The notes under the pieces are model-generated. The model was given only the letters and a program-made list of their open reading frames with translations, did no database searches and was not told the DNA's origin. A stretch of 48,141 nt of DNA from Sergeia podlipaevii (Eukaryota > Euglenozoa > Kinetoplastea > Trypanosomatida > Trypanosomatidae): positions 1-48,141 of the forward strand of contig JASANZ010002118.1 in the NCBI GenBank assembly GCA_030849805.1, in the 5' to 3' direction. Position numbers and translations under genes: made by a program. Each line of letters opens with the position of its first letter. The stretch's first letter is position 1. Of the stretch, positions 9,160 through 17,677 are shown one piece after another.

Positions 9160-10992
9160 CTATGCTGCAGCAGTCCCAGCAGATACGCTTGCGACGTCAC
9201 ACTGAAGATCACTCTGGAGTGTTGCAAAGCCAAGGTCAATGCCAAGATCAACAAAGCGGTGCCGGCCACCAAGCAGCACAGTCGCAATGACGAGTTTGCT
9301 AAATACCCCTGTGGATCCAGTGAACGATACCTGAGAGCCCGGCAAAGCAAGCGAGAGCCCACAGCCAGCATACGCGCTGATCACTTCAAAGAACGTACGC
9401 GTCATCATATCAAACCGCGTATGACGCACTTCTGGACTTAACACTGCCTCCTCGGCAAAAAGTATACTCGTCATCGCGCTAAACAGCCAGAAGAGCCTCG
9501 ATGTCATGAGTCGTACTAGAGATGTGCGGAACATCTGTCGCCACTTGCGGTATGTCCTATCGGTTGATATAGGCAAAGCGGGAAGGTACATGGCGAGTAT
9601 TGTAATCGCAATGTGGGCATTGCTGTACTCCCATAAGGGCACGAAGGAGGCCGCGGCAAAGCGCACCACGGCGCCTTGGCAAATGGACAAGTACACTTTA
9701 TAAACGTGGGAGAGACCAGCAAGCGTTCTGTACCACTGCTGAAACCAGAAAGGCGCGGCCTGCGCGAGTGTGAGGGTCCACCACGCGCAGCCGAGGTACA
9801 CGGACTCGCTGGTGCGGAAAAGAAAGGGATGAAAGGAAGCGGGTTGCTTGGAAGTTAAAATTGCTCGAAAGGCAGCATCCCAGTGATCTACAGAGAACAT
9901 AGAGGAAGAATCACCCACGCCGTCATCAGCGTCCCTGTCCTCATGAAATTCATCGTCGCCGCCACCGTCACTATGATCGGCTGCCTCATTACTACTATTA
10001 GGCTCCTCCTCTGCGCCACCAAGAAGAAACGTACGCTCATCATTAGCGTCGCTGTGTTCTTCGTTTATGTGATTACTGCTGCTGCCGATGTCGCTGCAGT
10101 GAGCGCACCACTTACGTGTGAGAGCAACAACGCACTGATACACACGCCACTCTCCTAGCATAAAGAGGCGTAGCACCACTGGAAAGGCGGTAAATCCGAG
10201 CGCGCAGGCGACGGTCACAAACCCCACGACAGCGCCATCGCGAGCGTACTTCTCCATGGACAGAAACACGCAGCTGTGAAAGGCTGCAATGGTCATGTAC
10301 ACCACCTCGCGAGCAGCCAGTGCAGACGTGTTGAAAGCCGCAAGAAGCACCATGATGGACGTGTTCACGCATACAAAGTATACGGCAGGAGTCACTGCAC
10401 AGACCACGGATGTGTAGTACAGTCGCTCACTCTGTCGCCGCTTCGCCGCCCGCAGCCGACGCTCGCTAGGTGTGTCGGTCGCTCTCGCCGCGAACACGCC
10501 GCGCACACTACGCAACATCAGTAGTCTGAGCAAGGGTTGGAATGCGCTGGTAGCAACGACACCCCCGCACACCATGAGAATGTGCCGTAGTGCCTCACTC
10601 TCACGGCGCCAGTACGCGACGTTGACGGTCTGCAGCCCACAGTTACTCGCCGTCGACATGGCGATGAAGAAGGCATCCAGCGCGCTGAGATTGGGCTCCA
10701 GCACAAAAAATGCGGCACTGAAGACGACAACAATGGAGCATAGGTACGTCACGTGGCACGCAAGATACCACCTCTTAAAGAAGTCCAGTCGAGCAATAGT
10801 GGTCTGTTCCGCTTTGGTAAGTGGAAGTCGTGTGGGTGCCTCAAACAGTTGAGAACTACGCGTGTTGCTGAGTGCAGCAGCGGCGGTGTCAGGCATTGAT
10901 CTACTTGTGACATTTTGAATGACCGCTTGAGTTGCTGGGCTCCTCCCAGTAGGGGATTGATTGCTAAAAGAGTCGCCTTCAAAGCTGTACAT
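9160..10992 (-). CDS. Trk/HKT-type cation (K+) transporter
   Basis: 610 residues from the ATG at 10992; the frame also runs upstream through a TA repeat, which is spacer. The fold is that of TrkH/Trk/HKT potassium transporters, with four membrane-pore-membrane repeats. Pore-like segments are at STASNCGLQTVN (113-124), TIAAFHSCVFLSM (234-246), VVRFAAASFVPL (442-453) and SAYAGCGLSLAL (539-550), followed by the family's SKLVIATVLLGGRHR. Pores 1 and 4 keep the filter glycine (G119, G545), whereas V242 and A447 replace it in pores 2 and 3. An acidic, serine-rich loop (about 300-370, with GGGDDEFHEDRDADD) separates the halves. The protein is expected in the plasma membrane or an organelle membrane, controlling potassium or other monovalent cation uptake. 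The family is confident; the ion selectivity is unknown given the altered filters. Confidence 0.87.
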   Translation of the reverse strand: MYSFEGDSFSNQSPTGRSPATQAVIQNVTSRSMPDTAAAALSNTRSSQLFEAPTRLPLTKAEQTTIARLDFFKRWYLACHVTYLCSIVVVFSAAFFVLEPNLSALDAFFIAMSTASNCGLQTVNVAYWRRESEALRHILMVCGGVVATSAFQPLLRLLMLRSVRGVFAARATDTPSERRLRAAKRRQSERLYYTSVVCAVTPAVYFVCVNTSIMVLLAAFNTSALAAREVVYMTIAAFHSCVFLSMEKYARDGAVVGFVTVACALGFTAFPVVLRLFMLGEWRVYQCVVALTRKWCAHCSDIGSSSNHINEEHSDANDERTFLLGGAEEEPNSSNEAADHSDGGGDDEFHEDRDADDGVGDSSSMFSVDHWDAAFRAILTSKQPASFHPFLFRTSESVYLGCAWWTLTLAQAAPFWFQQWYRTLAGLSHVYKVYLSICQGAVVRFAAASFVPLWEYSNAHIAITILAMYLPALPISTDRTYRKWRQMFRTSLVRLMTSRLFWLFSAMTSILFAEEAVLSPEVRHTRFDMMTRTFFEVISAYAGCGLSLALPGSQVSFTGSTGVFSKLVIATVLLGGRHRFVDLGIDLGFATLQSDLQCDVASVSAGTAAA

Positions 10993-11095
10993 GTCCCAAT
11001 ATATGACGCCCTCAGTCCTCCTCTCCTCCCTCTCGCTCTCTGTCCTCCTGGAATCGTGAATACGGTGCAAATAAATAAAGATATATTTGGTTGTA

Positions 11096-11150
<55 letters not shown>

Positions 11151-12251
11151 CAAGAGGGTGAAGAGCAGAACAATAAAACACACAGACTGTCAGCTGAAGA
11201 AGAAAGAAAATGATGTAAAGAAATAGAAGGTGCGATTTATAGCTGCACTAGTGGGAAGGGGGGCGAATATCTTCTAATGGGGCGGGCCGGTCCTGTCTCC
11301 TCGTGGCCTATAAGTGAGGATTTAGCAAAAGAATTGTTTAAAATAAATAAATAAAGTGAGACCGAAAAGAAAAAAGGAAAGAAAAGAAAAGAAGATAGAA
11401 AGCTAAAGTAACCCCATTAAGAAAAAAAAAAGCAATGAAATGGAGGGAACTCTGTTCCCAACAAATAGTTGCAGTCACGTCTTACACTGATCTACTAAAG
11501 TGCTTTATTCATTTTATAAAAAAAAAAAGTTCATTCAAGAAACGTACAAAGAAATCAAAAAAAAAAAGGAAACAACTGAATCTTATCCTAATCCAGCTTG
11601 AGTCAAGCAGCCAGCAAAAAAAAAAAAAAGGCACCCATGCATATATCTAATATCTAGATATGTGTAGTGCCTGCACCGGTACACAGTCACACAGACACAC
11701 ACACATAAAAGAGGGGAGAAGAGAGACATAAATAAATCAAATAAAGCTCAATCTGCATCACAGTGCAGCACAAAAAAAAAAATGCAAAACAAGCAACTCA
11801 CCTGCTCTTGCCTAGATGTGTTTTTCTCGTCTTGTTTCGCAGCATAACATTCAGATATATGAAGAAGGTTCCCTTGTATGAATGACACTCAAGGACAACG
11901 CCTACATATATATACGCAAAAGCACAAACTACAAAAAAAAAAAACAATAATAACATATATAGAGAGAGAGACATTCAAAAAATGAATACTATACAAGAAG
12001 GAAAAACCGCTGAAGAGTGAATGGAAAAGGAAGGGAGAAGGGGGGATGATTGGTATTGTTGTGGTAATTGTCTATATATACATCCAGTGAGCGCAAAGTA
12101 TACATATTCGCAAAACATAAATAAATAAAAAAACATCTCCGCATATCAAGACACCTTTGCCACTTCTCTCCTCTTCTCTCCCATTCCCCTTTTCCCAACT
12201 CTCAGCCTGGGTGACTTCACTTTTCCCAAAAAGCAGCAACTCCAGTCCTTC
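10993..12251. other. Intergenic spacer with (TA)23 tract
   Basis: About 1.26 kb with no gene seen. It holds a purine-rich leader on the minus strand next to the transporter (about 11010-11055), the TA tract at 11104-11149, an unusually GC-rich patch at about 11251-11290, and A-rich sequence at 11340-11640 and 11930-11945. Frames here are translations of repeats. Confidence 0.5.
11104..11149. repeat. (TA)n microsatellite, about 23 units
   Basis: Uninterrupted alternating T/A for about 46 bases, lying 112 bases upstream of the transporter's start codon on its transcribed side. It therefore lies in or just before the 5' processing region. Confidence 0.95.
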
Positions 12252-13091
12252 TTACGTACCGTACTGACTAGGATTTACATCGAACCAATCGCCATACATC
12301 TCACACATTGGTGGTAGTGAGTAAGGATCTCCAAGCACGCGACGCTCAAGCAGCGACCCGCGCGACGCCTTCCACAGTTGTGCCTTGGAGTGGTCTGGGA
12401 CGTACCCTAGCGCCTGTAGCTGCTGTCGTTGCTTCTCATGCGCAGCGGCCATGTCAGCCTCCATGTGTACTAGCGCTGCTTGCAGACACGAAAGGCCTCG
12501 TTCCGCCTTGATGTGCTCTAGGCGCACTTTGAAGCGCAAGTTGGCCAGCGAAGCGCGCTCCTTCTCCTGCAGTGCCATCTCACGGGCCCTAATACGCTCC
12601 GTAAGAGTGCACTCCTTCTCCCGCAGTGCCAAGCGTTGCTCTGTGGTTTCTCTCTGTGCCGCCATGTCGCGCAGCACCGCCGCCTCCGCAAACTTACGTT
12701 GCAGGCTCAGCTGTCTCTCCTCCCTCCTAAGCTCAACCAGAGACGCGGACTGTGGTACGGGTCTTCGCAAAATGACCGCCTCCTCACGGGTAGCAAACGC
12801 TTCCAGCTCCTCCTCATGCGCCAGTGCATCGTCCTGCAGCTTCTGCCGGAGTGCCTCACGCTTCCTCCCCTGCGCCGACGCGGTTGCAAGTTGAGTGTCC
12901 GCTAGAAACTGAGCCTTGGCTCGGCTAAACGCCTGCCATTGCAAAGCCTGTTCTTCTTCCAGAAGTTTTCGTCGCGTCAGAGCCATAGCGTCCTTGGTCT
13001 CCCTATTGCCCTCGACAGCACTATCAGCCTCGAAGTACCGCCCAGCCGCCGCGAGCTGATCGATTTTGCGCTTGCTAATGGTGTTGTTCAT
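12252..13091 (-). CDS. Hypothetical coiled-coil protein, 279 aa
   Basis: 279 residues from the ATG at 13091. Residues about 40-235 are nearly continuous helix rich in Glu, Arg, Gln, Ala and Leu with heptad-like spacing. One notable segment is ELRREERQLSLQRKFAEAAV (about 124-143), a pattern in which Glu/Arg-rich helix is followed by KFAEAxxLRD, seen in several protist cytoskeletal and basal-body proteins. The C-terminal 45 residues (SLPPMCEMYGDWFDVNPSQY) are not coiled and look like a conserved tail. A cytoskeletal or basal-body role is inference only. The leader on the minus strand carries a CA repeat (a GT repeat on the plus strand, 13113-13136) between a possible acceptor and the ATG. The transporter lies downstream on the same strand. 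Confidence 0.75.
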   Translation of the reverse strand: MNNTISKRKIDQLAAAGRYFEADSAVEGNRETKDAMALTRRKLLEEEQALQWQAFSRAKAQFLADTQLATASAQGRKREALRQKLQDDALAHEEELEAFATREEAVILRRPVPQSASLVELRREERQLSLQRKFAEAAVLRDMAAQRETTEQRLALREKECTLTERIRAREMALQEKERASLANLRFKVRLEHIKAERGLSCLQAALVHMEADMAAAHEKQRQQLQALGYVPDHSKAQLWKASRGSLLERRVLGDPYSLPPMCEMYGDWFDVNPSQYGT

Positions 13092-13112
13092 TTGCGATTA
13101 TTAACCGCTCGC

Positions 13113-13136
13113 GTGTGTGTGTGTGTGTGTGTGTGT
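13113..13136. repeat. (GT)n microsatellite
   Basis: About 12 GT units, followed after a TTT interruption by five more. In the leftward transcript it reads as a CA repeat just upstream of the 279-residue coiled-coil gene. Confidence 0.9.
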
Positions 13137-14186
13137 TTGTGTGTGTGTATCTAATTTACACGTGTGCGTTTCTCCTACTCCCCTTTTTTTTTCTTTTTAC
13201 AAAACGAATTGTCTAATGTTAAATGAAGACAAAAACGTCGCAAAGTACGACGTCTCACACTATTTACTTATATATATTTTTTTTTCCTAGCAACAGTCTA
13301 GTATCCAGGATGTAATAAAGGGCGCACAACAAAGCTTGAGCACGCACCAAGTACAACCTTTCCTGGAACAATTGTATGTATGTGATATTGTCACTCACCT
13401 CTTCAATATGCAAAAGTGGGTGGTGGGTGCTACGTTTTTTTTTTCTCTTAACAAAAAAAAATGTAATGTGGGAAGCAAAACAAAGATGTATTTATTGAAT
13501 TAACAGTTAAAGTGGGTTTAGGAACTGGTATTTATGCACCCAAACACGTCAGTCTTTGAAGAAAAAAGAAGAACGTGAGCGCGCTTGAGAAACACAAGCA
13601 TGGCGTAGCTGCGTTACTATATCACTCGCCTCCCCACTCTCTCATGTACGAGAGAGAGAGTTTCCGTCTGTCAGTAAAAGACAGCGTAATACAAAGCATA
13701 TGCCTTTTCCTTTGTCGACTCCTCTCTTGACTTCTCCGGGCAAATATATTCACTACTGTAATGGAAACAATAAAAATCCACTAAACAATGTTCCTTGAGT
13801 GTGTCGTGTTTGTGGTGAGGCGCGTGCAAACGAAGGGTGCGTGTGCCTGTCTATTGTCGTATACTAACTAACCAACGCACAGAAACTTTTAAAACAAAAA
13901 CAAACACACATTCTGCAGCCCACCATACAAATATATATATATATATGCCGACGAGAAAGAAAAAAAAAACAAGAAAAGGGGAAACCCTTGTATAGTCCTA
14001 CACTACTTATTAATGCCTATAAAACAAAACGACAACACCATCATCATGTCTCGTCTTCTTCTTTTTTTTTCCATCTTGCTTTCTTTGAAAACAATTTTAA
14101 ATAAATCCCTGGTAACCAAAGAGGTCTGCTATAAATACATGCGCATAAATCCGCACATTCCTTTGTTTTTTTCAAATATCCCAGAA

Positions 14187-14214
<28 letters not shown>
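14187..14214. repeat. (AT)n microsatellite, 14 units
   Basis: Alternating A/T run of 28 bases about 310 bases downstream of the stop codon of the 202-residue gene, so probably in its 3' UTR or the intergenic part of the transcript. Confidence 0.93.
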
Positions 14215-14217
<3 letters not shown>

Positions 14218-14527
14218 AACTGTACCTTTCTCTCCCCCATTCTTGCTTTCTTTTTTTTTAACGTAATTAGTCGTTCCTCCAGAGTACCACATTTTATGCT
14301 CATTTCCGTGAAGATTTACAAGTAGCCGTCGCCTTCCTTGAGCTCCACCCCCTGCGGCAGCACGTTCACGTATCTAGTCCTCACAGGGAGAAGTGGGGAT
14401 GGACTATGTCTTTGTTGTTGTTGTTTTCCTTTCAAAAAAAATATTCCATCTTTCTACACACCAGCGCATGAGAGGGAAAAGAAAGCTGAAGGGAGAGAAG
14501 GCTACTCTGTCAACGTGCCAGTCCTCT

Positions 14528-15136
14528 TTAGTACTCGACCTCCTGGCCAGCAAAGAAGCCCCACTTCTCCTCCCACTCGTCGGCAACCATCATGACGTAG
14601 GGACCAAAGTAGGCGACGTTGTCGGCGGGGTGCACCCAGCGGTCCTTCTTCTCGTAAATGTACTTGTCCTTGAGCACACGAGCGCGCATCACACGGCGAT
14701 CACCGTGCACAATCTTGTCCTTGGGAGCGCGGGTGCGGGCGGCGCGGTTCCACCAGCCGTGAGCATTGATAAGATCATCCTGAAGGCAGCCGTACTTGTG
14801 AAACTGAAGACCCTCGTAGAAGCACATCATCTTGCTCGCGTACCACTTACCGTACATGCCTAGGTCGCGAGAGTCGCACTGCATGACTTTCTCCCAAGGG
14901 TACTCCATCTTGTAAGGGTGGGCGTGGTCGGTGACGGGGAGGGCGAGGAGAGCGCGGTAGTCGATCTTGTTCGCCTTGATGGCCTTCTGGAGGCGGAGCG
15001 CACGCTCAATCTTGTGGGCATTCTGCACGGAGAGGAACTCGCGGTACATGTTGGGGTAAAAAAAGTGGCCAATGTAGTAGCGAGCACCAGCCCAGATACC
15101 CTGAGCCATGAACACGGGCGAGGTAGGCTTCATCAT
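14528..15136 (-). CDS. Unrecognised small protein, probably mitochondrial inner-membrane complex subunit
   Basis: 202 residues from the first of two adjacent ATGs (15136 and 15133). The open frame has 12 codons upstream without a better ATG, and those are uracil-rich leader. I do not recognise it. It is rich in Trp, Tyr, Lys and Met, with a weak hydrophobic stretch near the N-terminus (FMAQGIWAGARYYIGHFFYP, about 8-27) followed by a basic, aromatic-rich body (YGKWYASKMMCFYEGLQFHK, and later WWNRAARTRAPKDKI). This composition resembles lineage-specific supernumerary subunits of trypanosomatid respiratory complexes or ATP synthase, which is inference. An acceptor AG is likely at about 15160-15175, after the T-run at 15201-15213 read on the minus strand. 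It is strongly GC-biased relative to the flanks and has a clean frame, so I trust it as a gene. Confidence 0.75.
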   Translation of the reverse strand: MMKPTSPVFMAQGIWAGARYYIGHFFYPNMYREFLSVQNAHKIERALRLQKAIKANKIDYRALLALPVTDHAHPYKMEYPWEKVMQCDSRDLGMYGKWYASKMMCFYEGLQFHKYGCLQDDLINAHGWWNRAARTRAPKDKIVHGDRRVMRARVLKDKYIYEKKDRWVHPADNVAYFGPYVMMVADEWEEKWGFFAGQEVEY

Positions 15137-16046
15137 TTTGATAGATAAAGAGACAATAACTAAAAATATCACTAAAGACTGGTGTACGGTTATGTAAAGT
15201 AAAAAAAAAAAAGGCCGAGAGAAAAAAAAAGATGATTAAATTGTAAGTTTTTAACGCGCTCAAATTTCCCTTAAAGAACAAAAGTGTACACAGAGATACA
15301 GTGAGTAAAAAGAAGAGAAAGGAAAAATAGAGGCACGCGGGGAAGCACAAGCGCCATATATCATACAGCAGCAACAAAAAGATACGCTGTTCACCACGCG
15401 GTTGCCTCTAGCAAAGCCCGCTTCCCACCCTTCTCTCATGAATATTTAACAAAAGAGTACTTTAACATATATTTGTCATCATTGCTACAAACAGGTCAAC
15501 GCAGAAAAGAAATAAAAAGGTAACGATTTGTCGCCCTTATCCCCCTCCCCCTCCCCTCTCCACTTCCGTCTCCTCTCACCCATCACAACGCACCAGCGCA
15601 GCGCATCATCAACCGGATAATAAATAAATTAAATAATCAAGAGCCCATAACCTGCGGCTCCCCTCCTTCCCTCATCAATAAAGATGAAGGGAAAAAAAAG
15701 AAGCTTCAAAAACAAGCAAAAATATGAAGGAAAAGAAAAGAGGCGTAGAGAAGAAAACAAACAGTAATGAGCTGCCGGATCCTTATATTTTGAAAGTGTA
15801 GATATATCACACACACACACACACACACACCTCTTCTTACGGGGTCAGAACACAACTGCATGACTCCTTCATTCATCGCCCTACCCAGTCATAACTTTGC
15901 CGTCGAGTCCCCACATCCTCATGTTTCATCCTCCTCCTCTCCTCACTTCGTTCATTCCTCTCCTTCGTTAGCCAAAGAAAGAAAAGTCCTTCATTCTAGC
16001 CTAAAGGTGATAGAGCGCACACTTATACGCATAGGCCAGAGCACAA
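15137..16046. other. Intergenic spacer with CA repeat and C-rich tract
   Basis: No gene seen. It holds A-runs near 15201-15229 (T-runs in the leftward transcript), a C-run cluster at 15534-15556 that is G-rich on the transcribed strand, a CA repeat at 15809-15830, and pyrimidine-rich plus-strand sequence at 15900-15965. It should contain the 3' UTR of coatomer zeta and the leader of the 202-residue gene. Confidence 0.5.
15809..15830. repeat. (CA)n microsatellite
   Basis: Eleven CA units on the plus strand, a TG repeat in the leftward transcript, about 215 bases past the coatomer zeta stop codon. Confidence 0.9.
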
Positions 16047-16601
16047 CTAAAGATTCTCGCGTAGATATTTATTCACGGTACTAAGTGCCTTACGCGCCGC
16101 CTCACCCCCGGTATCTGAGATAAATGGATCAACCTCAGCGGTGACGCTGGTAGAGTTGGTCTCCAAAACAATTCCCTCATCAAGGATCTCGTCAATGGTA
16201 AGGAGCAGCGCGTCGTAGCTCTCCAGCAACATGCGCATATTGAGGTTGCTTGCCTGAAGTTCCATCTTCAGCGCATCCGTAATCGTGCGCAAAATCTTGA
16301 AGAGCACCAACTCGTTTTCCTCGCTATCCCCAATCACCAAGAGCACAACGTCGTCCCATACGTTATAAAGAACAGCATGGCTTTCAATGATCATGATATC
16401 TCCCTCTACTGAAAATTGAGAAGAGCGCTTTGGATCGCGGACAACCTGGTGAATGGCAAGTTCAAGATTGTGTTGCTTCTCCAAGCTTGCAAGAGCCCTA
16501 GATGTCTCGGGTGTGTCCTCTCCAACGTAGTACTTGGCAAAAACACGCCCACCCATCTCATCTAATATGACAACACCCTGTACGCGGTGAAGGAAGTTCA
16601 T
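16047..16601 (-). CDS. COPZ: Coatomer subunit zeta
   Basis: 184 residues from the ATG at 16601. Coatomer zeta is the small longin-fold subunit of COPI coats that drives retrograde Golgi-to-ER traffic, partnering with gamma-COP. The visible pattern is the family's: VQGVVILDEMGGRVFAKYY at the N-terminus (the first strand pair, usually xGxxILDxDGxRLxAKYY), a central FSVEGDIMIIESHAVLYNVW strand/helix, DDVVLLVIGDSEENELVL, the long helix LFKILRTITDALKMEL, and LLTIDEILDEGIVLETNS, matching the conserved LDEIVDGGIILETD segment. Its length agrees with the usual 175-200 residues. Eight codons of open frame precede the ATG, but a strong acceptor at 16666-16667 gives a 64-nt leader containing only this in-frame start plus one farther ATG; the domain begins here. 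It is a widely conserved housekeeping gene. Confidence 0.93.
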   Translation of the reverse strand: MNFLHRVQGVVILDEMGGRVFAKYYVGEDTPETSRALASLEKQHNLELAIHQVVRDPKRSSQFSVEGDIMIIESHAVLYNVWDDVVLLVIGDSEENELVLFKILRTITDALKMELQASNLNMRMLLESYDALLLTIDEILDEGIVLETNSTSVTAEVDPFISDTGGEAARKALSTVNKYLRENL

Positions 16602-17677
16602 TGTAAAGTACAAAAAGGAAAACACAAAAGAAGAAATCTTCAGCTATGCAGTACGTGCAAGTTTTCTGTAAAAGAAAAAAAAGGAGAGGATAAGAGATCA
16701 AAAAGTGCTATCGCTTCCCTACGCTATAGAAAAGAAAAGAAAATAGTCGAGGTGCAGTGTAATATGACAGCAACAACAATACAAAAAAAGATCAAAAAAA
16801 AAACAAGAAGAAGAGCAGCGGAGCCTTCTAAAAAGGATGTTTTGCAGAAGGGCGAACTGTTCTCCTCTCCTTCACTTCTGATGAAAGCGCGGGCAAGTAA
16901 CAAAACGGTCAATTAAATATACATAAAAAAAAAGGGGGGGAAAAAAAAAGATAAGCAAAAGAAGATGCAAGAGCGCCAGAAGATGCATAAGTGTTTTCGC
17001 CTTTTTTTTAACGGTGTATAGTCAAGTCACAAGATGGTCCGTAGCAAGCTACATCAACAGCAACTAATAATGCTGATAATGCACCCTTCTGATGATAACT
17101 GTATTAGCTATTCATGTAAGCAACGCGCTCATATTACCATATATATATATATTTGTGTGTGAGTGTTGTGTTGATTTTTTGTCGTTGCTGTTGAGAATGG
17201 CATACAAATAAATAAATTTCTTTTTTAAAAAAAAAATGCAACTACACACGCAGTAAAACAATGGAAATACAAAACAAAACAAAACAAAAGGGAACACATC
17301 AAAAAAAAAAAGGACGTGCGCATTTTTTATTTTTCACTGATTGCAGCAACACATTACATCTTTTTCAACCAGAACCATATCAATGATGATGATAACGATT
17401 CACACTGTCGTACTATTGTCAAGTAGTTAATATGTAATCCTCATTTATTTACTTTTCTGTTCTCTCGCGGCTTTAAGACACTCGCACAAAGATGTATCTG
17501 CTTGCACTAATATCCTTGACTTTTTATACGCTTCAGGTGAGAGACAACGTAGCAATATAACAAAAAAAAAGGGAGTAAAAACAAACTAGCGAAAAAGAAT
17601 AGGTATTGGTGCCGCACCTCCTCCATCTGTGATGGCACACTGCTCCGCATGAGCACACATAGAGGGAGGAAGAAGGC
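16602..17677. other. Intergenic spacer, no gene seen
   Basis: About 1.1 kb of A-rich plus strand with several A-runs and a G7 run flanked by A-runs at about 16924-16950. A short AT run lies at 17141-17151. It presumably contains the coatomer zeta leader and the 3' UTR of the LMBR1-like gene. All frames are short or poly-Lys/poly-Phe. Confidence 0.5.
16666..16684 (-). promoter_or_regulatory. Spliced-leader acceptor of the coatomer zeta gene
   Basis: On the minus strand a T8 run and TTCTTTT lead to ACAG at 16667-16666, 64 nt before the chosen ATG. There is no closer AG preceded by an equally good tract. Confidence 0.6.

Larger units (their letters stand above)
13092..14527. other. Long intergenic spacer with GT and AT repeats
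   Basis: About 1.4 kb without a convincing gene. It contains the GT repeat (13113-13136), T-runs at 13184-13199 and 13434-13448, a purine-rich part at 13555-13575, a GAGAGA stretch near 13650, a short AT run at 13931-13946 and the AT tract at 14187-14214. The transcripts bounding it are on the minus strand. Confidence 0.5.

Noticed and set aside
9093..9371. 92-codon minus-strand frame overlapping the end of the Trk-type transporter
   Set aside because: Different phase over the same bases. The transporter frame carries the conserved post-pore GGRHR segment through to its own stop, so no frameshift is needed.
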